This document shows positions 37,745 through 49,589 of a stretch of DNA of 64,000 bases, one piece after another. The notes below the pieces were generated by a model. That model worked only from the letters and a program-made list of their open reading frames with translations, had not been told where the DNA came from and searched no databases. Positions within the stretch are counted from its first letter, which is position 1; every line of letters begins with the position of its first letter. The DNA lies in NCBI GenBank assembly GCA_963738615.1, contig CAVTXI010000012.1, forward strand, positions 434,001 to 498,000, in the 5' to 3' direction. A program made the position numbers and the translations under genes. The stretch comes from CAVTWY01 sp963738615 (lineage in GTDB: Bacteria > Pseudomonadota > Gammaproteobacteria > Burkholderiales > Burkholderiaceae_C).

Positions 37745-38401
37745 TCAGTATTCGACAGGCAGCGGGTCGAGGCTGCGCCAGAGGTACCACGTGGCCACGG
37801 AACGATACGGCGCCCAGGCTTCGCTGACTTCGCGCGCTTCGGCACGCGAGACGGGCTCGCCACTGAAGTAGTTGACGCTGATGCCCTTCAGCAGGCCCAG
37901 GTCGTCGAGCGGCAGCACGTCGGGGCGCATCAGATGAAAGATCAGGAACATCTGCGCCGTCCAGCGGCCGATGCCGCGGATCGCGACCAACTCGTCGACG
38001 ATCGCCTCGTCGTCCATCTGGCGCCATTTCGCGGTCCGAACCGTGCCGCCGTCGAAGTGCTGCGCGAGGTCGCGTAGATACTCGACCTTGCGCGCCGACA
38101 GCCCCGCCTCGCGCATGGCCGTCACCTGCATATTCAGCACGCTGGCCGCCGACAGCTTGTTGGTGGGTTCCTTCGACAGCGAAGCGAAACGGTCCCACAC
38201 CGACTGTGCGGCCGCCACCGAGATCTGCTGGCCGACGATCGAACGCGCGAGCGTGGTGAACGCATCGCCGCGGCTTTGCAACCGCGACTCGCCGAACTTG
38301 GGGATGATCTTCTTCAGCACGCGGTCACGCTTGGCGAGATGCTTGCACGCGTCGTCCCAGTAGGGCGGCGCGGGAACAGAAGGAGGCTCAGTGCGCGCCA
38401 T
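37745..38401 (-). CDS. DNA-3-methyladenine glycosylase (AlkA type)
   Basis: Base-excision repair glycosylase of the HhH-GPD superfamily, removing alkylated purines. It has 218 residues without the N-terminal AlkA domain. The helix-hairpin-helix is AIRGIGRWTAQMFLIF and the catalytic Asp lies in VLPLDDLGLLKG. The N-terminal motif ARSIVGQQISVAAAQSVW is typical. It lies between cysS and accA (37 nt before the accA start), its common place in Burkholderiales. Confidence 0.92.
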   Translation of the reverse strand: MARTEPPSVPAPPYWDDACKHLAKRDRVLKKIIPKFGESRLQSRGDAFTTLARSIVGQQISVAAAQSVWDRFASLSKEPTNKLSAASVLNMQVTAMREAGLSARKVEYLRDLAQHFDGGTVRTAKWRQMDDEAIVDELVAIRGIGRWTAQMFLIFHLMRPDVLPLDDLGLLKGISVNYFSGEPVSRAEAREVSEAWAPYRSVATWYLWRSLDPLPVEY

Positions 38402-38413
38402 GGTCGATCGAGC

Positions 38414-39791
38414 TCAAGCGCGAACCCACGTGGTACCGCCGTCGGGAAGATCCTTCAGCACGATTCCCTGGTCGAGCAGTGCCTTGCGGATGCGATCGGC
38501 TTCGGCGTAATCCTTGCGGCGCTTGGCCTCGTTGCGTTCCGCGATGCCGCGAATGATGCGTTCCTCGTCGATGCCTACGCCCGCCTGAAGGAACGTCCGC
38601 GGCGCTTCCTGCAACACGCCCAGCGTGCCGGCCAACGCTTTCAATTGGCCCGCGTCGCGCGCCGAACCGCCTCGGTTGACCTCAGTCGCCAGTTCGAACA
38701 ACGACGCCAACGCCAACGGCGTGTTGAAGTCGTCGTTCATCGCCTGCCGGAACGCGGCCGCGTGCGGCGCGGCCCAATCGATCGGCGCTTCGACCAAGTC
38801 TTTGCCATCGAGCGCCGTGTACAGCCGCCGCAACGCCTGCTTCGCGTCGTCGAGGTTCGTGTCGCTGAAGTTGAACGGGCTGCGGTAGTGGGTGCGCAGC
38901 ATGAAGAAGCGGACCGTTTCGCCGTCGTACCGTTGCAGCACGTCGCGGATGGTGAAGAAGTTGCCCAGCGACTTCGACATCTTCGTGTTGTCGACCTCGA
39001 GGAAGCCGTTGTGCAGCCAGACGTTCACGAAGGGATGCCCGAACGCGCCTTCGCTTTGCGCGATCTCGTTCTCGTGGTGCGGGAACTGCAGGTCCATGCC
39101 ACCGCCGTGGATGTCGAAGCGGTCGCCCAGCAGCGCACGGCTCATCGCCGAGCATTCGATGTGCCAGCCGGGGCGCCCCGCGCCGTAGCGGCTGGGGTAC
39201 CGCGCATCGGCAGGCTCTTCGGGCTTGGCGGCCTTCCACAGCACGAAGTCGAGCGGGTCTTGCTTGCGCGGTGGCGACCGCCACGCGCTCGCCGGCGCGC
39301 AGCTCGTCGAGCGACTTGCCCGACAGCTTGCCGTAGCCCGCAAAGCGCCGCACCGGGAAGTTCACGTCGCCATCGCTCGCCTGATAGGCCAGGCCTTTGG
39401 CTTCGAGCATGCCGATGATGTCGAGCATGCCGGCCACGTGGTCGGTCGCGCGCGGCTCGTGCGTGGGGCGCTCGATGCCCAGCGCGCCGATGTCGCGGTG
39501 CATCGCGGCGATCATCTCGTCGGTCAGCGCACGGATCGTGATGCCGCGCTCGACCGCACGCTTGATGATCTTGTCTTCGATGTCGGTGATGTTGCGCACG
39601 TAGGTCACGTCGAAGCCCAGCGTGCGCAGCCAGCGGTAGACGACGTCGAAGGCCATCATCATCCGCGCATGGCCCATGTGGCACAGGTCGTAGATCGTCA
39701 TGCCGCACACATACATGCCCACCTGGCCCGGCACGATCGGCACGAAGTCTTCGAGCCGTCTCGTCAGCGAGTTGTGGATGCGGAGCGTCAT
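38414..39791 (-). CDS. cysS: cysteinyl-tRNA synthetase (one frameshift)
   Basis: Charges tRNA-Cys; class I synthetase. The N-terminal part holds the zinc Cys in MYVCGMTIYD and the HIGH variant HMGHARMM. The second part (other frame) holds the WHIECSAMS zinc/active-site Cys, FPHHENEIAQSE and the KMSKSLGNFF signature. Dropping one C near 39280 joins GERVAVAT to KQDPLDFVLW. The span is 3n+1 and gives about 459 residues, as expected. Single-copy and essential, so the break is likely artefactual. Confidence 0.94.
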
Positions 39792-39939
39792 GTCGCGGCG
39801 AGTTGGCCGAGGCGCCTTCCAGTCGGCAGTGTCTCGCTGCTCGATCGGGCGCTCGTAGAATGCTTCGATTCAGTATACGGGGCTGGTCGCTCGAACAAGA
39901 CATCGATGCGACGTGCACCGAACTTCGGGAGACTCACTG

Positions 39940-40524
39940 GTGAACCTACGGCTTTCCTTCCTGACGATCGGTCTGTCGGTCGGCCTGTCGACCGCCGCCG
40001 CGCTGGTCTGCACGCCGGCCCTGGCGCAGAACGTCAAACTCGCAACCTCGATGGGCGACATCACGATCTCGCTCGACAAGGCCAAGGCCCCGAAGACGGT
40101 CGAGAACTTCCTGTCGTACGTCAAGGCCGGTCACTATGACGGCACGGTATTCCACCGCGTCATCGCCGACTTCATGATCCAGGGCGGTGGCATGGACGCC
40201 GAGATGAAAGAGAAGACAACCAAGGCGCCGATTCCGCTCGAGAGCAGCAACGGCCTGTCGAATCTGCGCGGCACAGTCGCGATGGCACGAACGGGTGACC
40301 CGAACTCGGCCACGTCGCAGTTCTTCGTCAACGTGGTCGACAACCAGCGGCTCGACAAGGCGCAGGCGCGCGACGGCAACGGCTATGCGGTGTTCGGCAA
40401 GGTCGTGAGCGGCATGGACGTGATCGACAAGATCCGCGCCGTCGAGATCGCGCCGAAGGGTCCGCACGGACACGTGCCGGTGAAGCCGATCGTGATCAAG
40501 AAAGCCACCGTCACCAAATCTTGA
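39940..40524 (+). CDS. ppiA: periplasmic peptidyl-prolyl cis-trans isomerase (cyclophilin)
   Basis: Cyclophilin fold that isomerises proline bonds of exported proteins. GTG at 39940 with GGGAGA 6 nt upstream is preferred over the GTG at 39913. It gives a signal peptide (LSFLTIGLSVGLSTAAALVC) ending near TPALAQ. Catalytic-site segments are TVFHRVIADFMIQGGG, RGTVAMARTGDPNSATSQFF and YAVFGKVV. It is divergent from cysS and 17 nt before the cytoplasmic paralogue. Confidence 0.9.
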   Translation: MNLRLSFLTIGLSVGLSTAAALVCTPALAQNVKLATSMGDITISLDKAKAPKTVENFLSYVKAGHYDGTVFHRVIADFMIQGGGMDAEMKEKTTKAPIPLESSNGLSNLRGTVAMARTGDPNSATSQFFVNVVDNQRLDKAQARDGNGYAVFGKVVSGMDVIDKIRAVEIAPKGPHGHVPVKPIVIKKATVTKS

Positions 40525-40541
40525 ACCCGAAAGCGCAAGCC

Positions 40542-41042
40542 ATGACCACCACCGTCGAACTCCACACCTCTGCCGGCGTCATCCGCCTCGACCTCGACGA
40601 GGCAAAGGCCCCCGCGTCGGTCGCGAATTTCGTTGCCTACGCACGTGCCGGCCACTACGACAACACCGTCTTTCATCGCGTGATGAAGGGCTTCATGATT
40701 CAGGGCGGCGGCTTCGAGCCCGGCATGAAGCAGAAGACCACGCAGGCACCGATCAAGAACGAAGCCGGCAACGGCCTGAAGAACCGCAAGTACACGGTCG
40801 CGATGGCGCGCACTTCGGACCCGCACTCGGCGACCGCGCAGTTCTTCATCAACGCCGCCGACAACGCCTTTCTCGACTTCAAGAGCGAATCGGCCGACGG
40901 CTGGGGTTACGCGGTCTTCGGTCAGGTGGCGCAGGGCAGCGAGGTCGTCGACGCGATCGAGAAAAGCCGCACCGGCTCGCGCGCCGGGCACAGCGACGTG
41001 CCGGTGGACGATGTCGTCATCCAGCGCGCCGTCGTGGTCTGA
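40542..41042 (+). CDS. ppiB: cytoplasmic peptidyl-prolyl cis-trans isomerase (cyclophilin)
   Basis: A 166-residue cyclophilin without signal peptide, hence cytoplasmic. Active-site segments are TVFHRVMKGFMIQGGGFE (catalytic Arg), YTVAMARTSDPHSATAQFFIN and WGYAVFGQVAQG. It is closely similar to the adjacent ppiA product, so the pair looks like a tandem duplication that diverged in location; the arrangement is common in the order. Confidence 0.93.
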   Translation: MTTTVELHTSAGVIRLDLDEAKAPASVANFVAYARAGHYDNTVFHRVMKGFMIQGGGFEPGMKQKTTQAPIKNEAGNGLKNRKYTVAMARTSDPHSATAQFFINAADNAFLDFKSESADGWGYAVFGQVAQGSEVVDAIEKSRTGSRAGHSDVPVDDVVIQRAVVV

Positions 41043-41083
41043 CGCCGCTGGGGCGCGCAGGTGCAGCGGCTGATCAGGCCTGC

Positions 41084-41848
41084 GTGTCTTCGCTGATCGC
41101 CCCGCCTTCTTGGCGCGCGATCGAATTCATCTCGGACCTGCACCTTTCGCCCGACACGCCGCGCACCGTCGCGGCCTTCGAGCGCCTACTTGCGCGACAG
41201 CCGCGCCGACGCGATCGTCATCCTCGGCGACCTGTTCGAGGTCTGGATCGGCGACGACGTCGATTGACGACGGCTTCGCGCTGCGCTGTCTGGCCGCGCT
41301 GCACGATGCCACCAGACCGCGCACCGTCGCCATGATGGTCGGCAACCGCGACTTCCTTGTCGGAGCCGGTCTGCTCGCCAGCCACGGCGTGATCGCCCTG
41401 GAGGATCCCACGATCCTCGAAGCCTTCGGCCAGCGACATCGTGCTGGCGCACGGCGACGCGCTGTGCCTGGACGACACCGACTACCAGGCCTTCCGACGG
41501 CAGGTGCGCGCACCGTCGTGGCAGGCCGCCTTCCTCGCGAAGCCACGCGCCGAACGTGCAGCGATGGCGCGAGCGATGCGCGACGCGAGCGAGGCGCGCA
41601 AAGGGCACCCGGTGACGACCTGGGCCGACGCCGACCCGGCGGCGACGGTCGCGATGCTCGACGCGCTCGACTCACGCACGCTGGTCCACGGCCACACGCA
41701 CCGGCCGCACACGCACGAGCCTGCTGTCGACGGTGCGGCCGACGGCAGCACGCGCCATGTTCTGAGCGATTGGGATCTCGATGGTGATTCCCCGCGCGCC
41801 GAGGTGTTGCGCCTGACGGCCGCTGGCTTCGAGCGGGTGTCGCTCTGA
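41084..41848 (+). CDS. lpxH: UDP-2,3-diacylglucosamine diphosphatase LpxH (three frameshifts)
   Basis: Releases UMP from UDP-2,3-diacylglucosamine in lipid A synthesis, at the membrane surface. The calcineurin-like metal ligands are all present but split over frames: FISDLHLS, ILGDLFEVWIGDD, MVGNRDFLVG, LAHGDALCLDD and LVHGHTHRP. Dropping one base each near 41190 (GCGCCTAC), 41265 (GTCGATTGAC) and 41435 (TCGGCCAGC) restores a continuous 254-residue protein of family length. The start is the GTG at 41084. Retention of every active-site motif argues for sequence error rather than decay. Confidence 0.88.
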
Positions 41849-41908
41849 CTGACGCGAGAGCACCGTGTCAGCATCGTTCGTCGCTGGCGTGATTGGCGCA
41901 CGCGCCGC

Positions 41909-42650
41909 GTGCTCGAGCGCCGCGCCGTATCCGACGAGCTGTGGGCGTCGACGTTGCAGCGCCTACCCTTCATCGCACAGCGCAGCGACGACGAACTGAC
42001 ACGCCTGCGCCAGATGGTGAGCCTGTTCCTCGACCAGAAGGAGTTCAGCGGCGCGGGCGGCTTCGAAGTCACCGACGACGTCGCGGTCGCCGTGGCCGCG
42101 CAGGCGTGCCTGCCGGTGCTGCACCTCGGCTTGCAGCACTACGCCAGCTTCGTCGGCATCGTGATGCACGCCGACGAGGTCGTCGCCGCGCGCGAAATCA
42201 CCGACGACGACACCGGCCTTGTGCATGCCTACGACGAAGTGCTGGCCGGCGAAGCGATGGAAGGCGGCCCGCTGATGCTCAGTTGGACCGACGCCAGCGG
42301 CGAACGCACGTCACCCTGGGGCTACAACGTCGTCATCCACGAATTCGCCCACGTGCTCGACCTTGCCAACGGCGCAGGCGACGGCATGCCCATGCTGCCC
42401 ACGGCAGCCGAGCAGCGGCGATGGCTCGAGGTGATGCAGGTCGAGTTCGACCACTTCCAGGAACGCGTGGTCTGCGGCCACGACACCGTGATCGACCCCT
42501 ACGGCGCCGAAGGCATCGACGAGTTCTTCGCCGTCACCAGCGAATCGTTCTTCGTCACGCCGCAGCTGCTGCGAGGACGAGCGGCCGGCGCTGTACGCGC
42601 TGCTGGCCGGCTACTACCGACAGGACCCGGCCTCGTCGCCAGAACGTTGA
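41909..42650 (+). CDS. mtfA: MtfA-family zinc peptidase (one frameshift)
   Basis: Mlc titration factor A-type zinc peptidase, cytosolic. In E. coli MtfA binds and inactivates the glucose repressor Mlc. The metal site is VVIHEFAHVLD (HExxH) with the downstream Glu in GIDEFFAVTSESFF. One extra G near 42573 separates the C-terminal segment PALYALLAGYYRQDP, which ends at TGA 42648-42650. The GTG at 41909 is the first start codon in frame; homologous-looking residues (RRWRDWRTRR) continue upstream, so the start may be earlier. No Mlc gene is in the window. Confidence 0.85.
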
Positions 42651-42671
42651 CGAAGCAGCGCCACCTGCACG

Positions 42672-44951
<2,280 letters not shown>

Positions 44952-45025
44952 CAGCGCCGCGCCGGGCGCGGCTTCTTTTGGATTGATTTGTGTTTTGATG
45001 ATGTAGACTTTCGCGCTCCTGAAAT

Positions 45026-45110
<85 letters not shown>

Positions 45111-45124
45111 ATCAGACGATTCAT

Positions 45125-45148
45125 CGAAGCCGGCACGTGCCGGCTTCG
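45125..45148 (+). terminator. putative terminator after tRNA-Leu
   Basis: CGAAGCCGGCAC-GTGCCGGCTTCG is a perfect 24-bp inverted repeat 14 nt after the tRNA 3' end, able to form a GC-rich hairpin. The following T content is modest (TCGTTTC). It could also stop transcripts arriving from the opposite side. Confidence 0.65.
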
Positions 45149-45205
45149 TCGTTTCAGGGCGCTCGGCGCTTGGAACCACTGAGGCGTCGAGCGATCTCGA
45201 GTCGC

Positions 45206-45727
45206 TCAAACAGCGAACTTCTTCGCCAGCCCATCGGGCCTGAGGTTGTCGTACTCCTCGAACGGCTGGTGAATCCAAGGGCTCGAGGGCAGGAGCTCGA
45301 CGAAGTAGTCCGGGGTGTACGTCGACACAGCTTTGGTCCAGATCACCGCGGATTTCAGCTCGGCGATGGCCGGGTTCTGGCGCAGACGGTCGACCACCGC
45401 GCGCAGCGTGATGCCCGAGTCGGCGAGATCGTCGACCAGCAGCACGCGCCCGGCCAGTTCGCCCTTGGGCAGGGTGATGTACTTGGCCATGTCAAGGCGG
45501 CCCTGGATCGTGCCGGCGTCGGCCCGATACGAACTGGTGCTCATGATCGCCAGCGGTTTGTCGAACACGCGCGAAAGCACGTCGCCCGGCCGCATGCCAC
45601 CGCGCGCCAGGCACAGGATCTGGTCGAACGCCCAACCCGACGCGTGGATCTTCAGCGCGAGTCGTTCGATGTGATGGTGGTACTCGTCCCACGATACGTA
45701 GAGGTGCTTGCCGTCTTCGGTCAGCAT
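45206..45727 (-). CDS. phosphoribosyltransferase (xanthine/guanine type)
   Basis: A type I phosphoribosyltransferase of 173 residues, probably in purine salvage. The PRPP-binding signature is VLLVDDLADSGIT and the flexible-loop region is AIMSTSSYRADAG. The DQILCLARGGMRPGD strand-loop is the pyrophosphate loop. It resembles Gpt/Hpt-like proteins; the exact base cannot be told. It lies downstream of purA on the same strand (72 nt), supporting a purine role. Confidence 0.87.
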   Translation of the reverse strand: MLTEDGKHLYVSWDEYHHHIERLALKIHASGWAFDQILCLARGGMRPGDVLSRVFDKPLAIMSTSSYRADAGTIQGRLDMAKYITLPKGELAGRVLLVDDLADSGITLRAVVDRLRQNPAIAELKSAVIWTKAVSTYTPDYFVELLPSSPWIHQPFEEYDNLRPDGLAKKFAV

Positions 45728-45799
45728 GTCGTTTTGCTCGCTTCCAGGAAATGGAGTTCGGGCCGCCCTGGTGTTGTTCTTATTGTTTGGTGTTTGCTG

Positions 45800-47137
45800 T
45801 CAGCGCTGGTACGGGTGCCGCAGCAGGATGGTGTGCTCGCGGTCGGGTCCGGTCGACACCATGTCGATCGGCGCGCCGATCATGGCTTGCACGCGTTCGA
45901 GGTAGGCGCGCGCGTTGCGCGGCAACCGGTCCCACTGCGTGATGCCCGCGGTGGTTTCGGTCCAGCCGGGAAAGGTTTCGTAGATCGGCTCACAAGCCAC
46001 GATGTCGTCGGCGTCGAGCGGCAGGATGTCGAGCGTGCGTCCGGCCAGCTTGTAGCCCACCGCCACCTTCACCTCGGGCAGACCGTCCAGCACGTCGAGC
46101 TTGGTGATGCACAGGCCTGAGACACCGTTGATGATCATCGAGCGCTTCAGTGCACCAGCGTCGAGCCAGCCACAACGCCGCGCGCGACCGGTGACGGTGC
46201 CGCGCTCTTGCCCGACGGTGCTCAGGTGATGGCCGACGGTGCCCGTTGCGTTGATATCCAGTTCGGTCGGGAACGGCCCCGAACCCACGCGCGTGGTGTA
46301 GGCCTTGGTGATGCCCAGCACGTAGTGCAGGCTGCCCGGGCCCACGCCCGAGCCGGCGGCCGCGTTGCCCGCGACGCAGTTGCTGGACGTGACGAACGGA
46401 TAGGTGCCGTGGTCAACGTCGAGCAGCGTGCCTTGCGCACCTTCGAACAGGATGTTGCGTCCCTGCTGGTTGGCCTGGTGGATGCGGTAGCCCACGTCGG
46501 CCATCAAGGGCGCGAGTGCCTTCGCATGCGTCATCGCCTGCTCGAACATCGGCTCGATGGCCATCGACGCGCGCTTCAACGACCCGGACAGCGCTTCGTT
46601 GTGCCCCGCCAGCAGCACCTCGAGCTTGCGACGGAAGCGCTCGGGGTGCTTCAGGTCCTGCACGCGCAGCGCGCGGCGCGCGACCTTGTCTTCGTAGGCC
46701 GGGCCGATGCCCTTGCCGGTGGTGCCGATCTTGCCGGCGCCGCTGGATTCGCGCAGCGCCTCGCGCGCGTGGTCCAGTTCGACGTGGAACGGCAGGATCA
46801 ACGGGCACGACTCGCTGAGGAACAGGCGCGAGCGCACTTCGACGCCGATGCCCTCGAGGCGCGCGATCTCGCCCAACAGGTGTGCCGGGTCGACCACGAC
46901 GCCGTTGCCGATAAAGCACTCGACGCTGTCGCGCATGATGCCGCTGGGGATCAGCTGCAATGCGGTCTTCACGCCTTTGATGACCAGCGTGTGGCCGGCG
47001 TTATGGCCGCCCTGAAAACGCACGACGCCTGCGACATGGTCGGTCAACCAGTCGACCACCTTGCCCTTGCCTTCGTCGCCCCATTGCGTACCGACGACGA
47101 CGACGTTGCGTCCGCCTGGCGTGTTGCTCGTGTTCAT
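45800..47137 (-). CDS. purA: adenylosuccinate synthetase
   Basis: GTP-dependent condensation of IMP with aspartate, the first committed step to AMP. It has 445 residues from the ATG at 47137 (a TTG at 47146 is possible). Conserved segments are VVVVGTQWGDEGKGK (P-loop-like), RFQGGHNAGHT with the catalytic His, GTTGKGIGPAYEDK, and RARRCGWLD. It follows hisZ in the usual betaproteobacterial order. Confidence 0.96.
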   Translation of the reverse strand: MNTSNTPGGRNVVVVGTQWGDEGKGKVVDWLTDHVAGVVRFQGGHNAGHTLVIKGVKTALQLIPSGIMRDSVECFIGNGVVVDPAHLLGEIARLEGIGVEVRSRLFLSESCPLILPFHVELDHAREALRESSGAGKIGTTGKGIGPAYEDKVARRALRVQDLKHPERFRRKLEVLLAGHNEALSGSLKRASMAIEPMFEQAMTHAKALAPLMADVGYRIHQANQQGRNILFEGAQGTLLDVDHGTYPFVTSSNCVAGNAAAGSGVGPGSLHYVLGITKAYTTRVGSGPFPTELDINATGTVGHHLSTVGQERGTVTGRARRCGWLDAGALKRSMIINGVSGLCITKLDVLDGLPEVKVAVGYKLAGRTLDILPLDADDIVACEPIYETFPGWTETTAGITQWDRLPRNARAYLERVQAMIGAPIDMVSTGPDREHTILLRHPYQR

Positions 47138-47212
47138 GTCAATCAAAGCGAGTTCGAGGTAAGGGTTCAGTGTGGTGAATCGGGGCGGTGCGTGACGACA
47201 GCAGCAATCAGA

Positions 47213-48367
47213 TCAGCAGCGTGGTTGCACCACCCACTGCCCGTCGACACAGAGCAGTTCCCGGTCGCAGTCGAAGGACTGCATGTCGCGCTCATGACCG
47301 GGCAGCGCGCAAACGACGATCTCACCGCGCCCGCGCAGGCGCCGCACCGCGTCGCGTAGCTCGAGGTCCTCGCTCCACGGCGCGAGGATCGCGCCCGGCG
47401 CGGGCCGAACGGCGCTGACGGACGCGAGTTGTTTGAGGTCGAGGCTGAACCCGACCGCAGGTCGGTTACGACCAAAGACGGCGCCAACTTCGTCGTAGCG
47501 CCCGCCGCGCAGCAACGCGCCACTGCCGCGGGCGCCATAGGCAGCAAAGCACGGGCCGCTGTAGTAGCCCCACCCACCCGTATCGGCCAGGTCGAAAGAC
47601 AGCCGCACGTCGGGGTGCGAGCGGCGAATGCGTGAGGCCAGCCATTGCAGATCGTCGAGCGCGGGTCGCGCAGCAGCCGGCAGGCATCGCCGGGCCTCGT
47701 CGACGATCTCTTCGCCACCGTAAAGATCGAGCAGGCGCATCAGCGCTTCGCGCGTGCCGGTTGGCAGGGCCCTAGCCTCGTGCCCAAGCGCCGACGCGTC
47801 TTTGCGTGCGAGCGCGTTGGCCATGGCCGCAGCGCGCGCCGGCGCCACGCCTTCGAGTACGGTGCGCACGACACGCGCGTCGCCCAGGTCGACCAGAACA
47901 CCCTTCACACCCGCTGTCTCGAGACCGTCGAGTGCCAACTCGAGCACTTCGAGATCGGCCTCGAGGCCGGCGTGACCGTAGACCTCGGCACCGAACTGCA
48001 AGGGTTCGCGCGTTGCCTCGGGTGCGCGGGCACGTGTGTGCACCACCGGGCCGCAGTAGCAAAGGCGAGCGACCCCTTCGCGATTGAGCAAATGCGCGTC
48101 GATGCGCGCAACCTGCGGCGTGGCGTCAGCGCGCAACCCGAGCGTGCGCCCGCTCGAGGGATCGATGAGCTTGAAGGTCTGCAGGTCGAGCGTGTGCCCG
48201 GTGCCCGAAAGCAGCGATTCGAGGTACTCGACAAGCGGCGGGATGACGAGTTCGAACCCATAGCCGTACGCCAAATCGAGCAGCGAACGCCGCAATGCTT
48301 CGATGCGCCCGGCCTGCGCCGGCAAAACGTCGGCGATGTCGTCAGGCAGAAGCCATGCAGAGGGCAT
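47213..48367 (-). CDS. hisZ: ATP phosphoribosyltransferase regulatory subunit HisZ
   Basis: Histidyl-tRNA-synthetase-like subunit that activates the short-form HisG at the first step of histidine synthesis. It has 384 residues. It keeps the class II core (MPSAWLLPDDIADVLPAQ, LGLRADATPQVAR, LRGGRYDEVGAVFG) but lacks the anticodon-binding domain that the HisS protein at 55980-57299 has. Its place between DUF2065 and purA is the conserved context. The partner HisG(S) is not in the window. Confidence 0.94.
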   Translation of the reverse strand: MPSAWLLPDDIADVLPAQAGRIEALRRSLLDLAYGYGFELVIPPLVEYLESLLSGTGHTLDLQTFKLIDPSSGRTLGLRADATPQVARIDAHLLNREGVARLCYCGPVVHTRARAPEATREPLQFGAEVYGHAGLEADLEVLELALDGLETAGVKGVLVDLGDARVVRTVLEGVAPARAAAMANALARKDASALGHEARALPTGTREALMRLLDLYGGEEIVDEARRCLPAAARPALDDLQWLASRIRRSHPDVRLSFDLADTGGWGYYSGPCFAAYGARGSGALLRGGRYDEVGAVFGRNRPAVGFSLDLKQLASVSAVRPAPGAILAPWSEDLELRDAVRRLRGRGEIVVCALPGHERDMQSFDCDRELLCVDGQWVVQPRC

Positions 48368-48382
48368 GAAGTTGTGGCTTCG

Positions 48383-48619
48383 TTAAAGCAGGCATTCTAG
48401 TGACGTGTGCACGACGCCACAGATGCCCGCACTCAACCGTGCGATCGCGAGAAGGACTAAACCGGCCGCCACGCTGCCCAGCCCCACGAAGCGAAGCTGG
48501 CCGTCGCGCATCGCGAGAATGCGCCCGAACATCTGGCGCCAAATTCCGGGTGCGATGAGCGGCATCAGCCCTTCGATGACGAGCACCAGTGCGAACGCAA
48601 CGAAGATCTGGTCGAGCAT
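48383..48619 (-). CDS. DUF2065 small membrane protein
   Basis: A 78-residue protein with two transmembrane helices (IFVAFALVLVIEGLMPLIAP and LRFVGLGSVAAGLVLLAIAR). It matches the DUF2065 (YjeT) family, which is regularly found between hflC and hisZ/purA. Function unknown; location suggests a link to the HflKC membrane complex (inference). Confidence 0.88.
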   Translation of the reverse strand: MLDQIFVAFALVLVIEGLMPLIAPGIWRQMFGRILAMRDGQLRFVGLGSVAAGLVLLAIARLSAGICGVVHTSLECLL

Positions 48620-48685
48620 GCGACGCGATGTGTCAGCAGTGTGTGTCGGCAGCGGGGCCCGGTGCCGGCAACGGACGCGATGCGG

Positions 48686-49579
48686 TCAACGCCGGGGCGG
48701 TGGCGCAGGCGGGTTCGGCGTTCCGCGCATCGCCTTGAAGAACTCGCTGCTCGGGTCCACGACCATGATGTCGCTCTTGCTGCGGAAGCTCTCGCGGTAG
48801 GCCTGAAGGCTGCGATAGAACTCGGCGAACTGCGGATCGCGCCCGAAGGCATCGGCGTACTGCGCCGACGCTTTGGCGTCACCCTCACCCATCACCTTCT
48901 GCGCATCACGGTAAGCCTCGGCCACGATCACGTCGCGCTGCCGGTCGGCGTCGGCGCGGATTTTCTCGGCTTCGGCCGAACCCGTCGAACGCAGCTTGTT
49001 GGCAAACTGCAATCGCTCGGAGCGCATGCGCTCGTAGATCTTCTCGCTGGTGCCGGCGATGAAATCGACGCGCTTGATACGCACATCGACGATTTCGATG
49101 CCGAAGATCTTGGCCTCTTCGATCAAGCGCTTGCGCACGTCACCCATGACGCTGTCGCGGTCGGTCGACAGTACGCCGCCAACGGTGCGGCGCGTGATCA
49201 CGTCGTTGAACGCCGCCTGCACGACAGGAGAAAACCGCGCCTCGAGATTGCGCATGTCTCGGCCGTTGTTGCGGATGAAGATGCGCGGGTCCGTGATGCG
49301 CCACTTCACCAGCCAGTCAATGATCAGGCTTTGCTTCTCGGCCGTGAAGATCGGGCGCGATTCGACGCTGTCCATCGTCTGCACGCGCTTGTCGAGGAAC
49401 ACGACGTTCTGAAATGGCGGCGGCTGCTTCCACTCGAGCCCCGGCGCGTCGACCACCTTCTTGATCTCGCCCAGCGAGTAGACGACGGCGAACTGGCGCT
49501 GGTCGACGACGAAGAGTGTCGAGCCGATGAGCATCGCCAGGATGAGCAGCGACGCGATGGCTAATCCGATGCGGTTCAT
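48686..49579 (-). CDS. hflC: HflC, SPFH membrane protease modulator
   Basis: SPFH/prohibitin-family protein that forms a cage with HflK around the FtsH protease in the inner membrane. It has 297 residues: an N-terminal transmembrane helix (GLAIASLLILAMLIGSTLFVV), SPFH domain, then a helical region (AEKIRADADRQRDVIVAEA). The ATG at 49579 is preferred over an upstream in-frame ATG. The gap to hflK is 10 nt. Confidence 0.95.
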   Translation of the reverse strand: MNRIGLAIASLLILAMLIGSTLFVVDQRQFAVVYSLGEIKKVVDAPGLEWKQPPPFQNVVFLDKRVQTMDSVESRPIFTAEKQSLIIDWLVKWRITDPRIFIRNNGRDMRNLEARFSPVVQAAFNDVITRRTVGGVLSTDRDSVMGDVRKRLIEEAKIFGIEIVDVRIKRVDFIAGTSEKIYERMRSERLQFANKLRSTGSAEAEKIRADADRQRDVIVAEAYRDAQKVMGEGDAKASAQYADAFGRDPQFAEFYRSLQAYRESFRSKSDIMVVDPSSEFFKAMRGTPNPPAPPPRR

Positions 49580-49589
49580 GCGTCGCTCC

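Noticed and set aside
39840..39912. Promoter with TAGAAT (39856-39861) for the cyclophilin genes
   Set aside because: No acceptable -35 box at the right distance.
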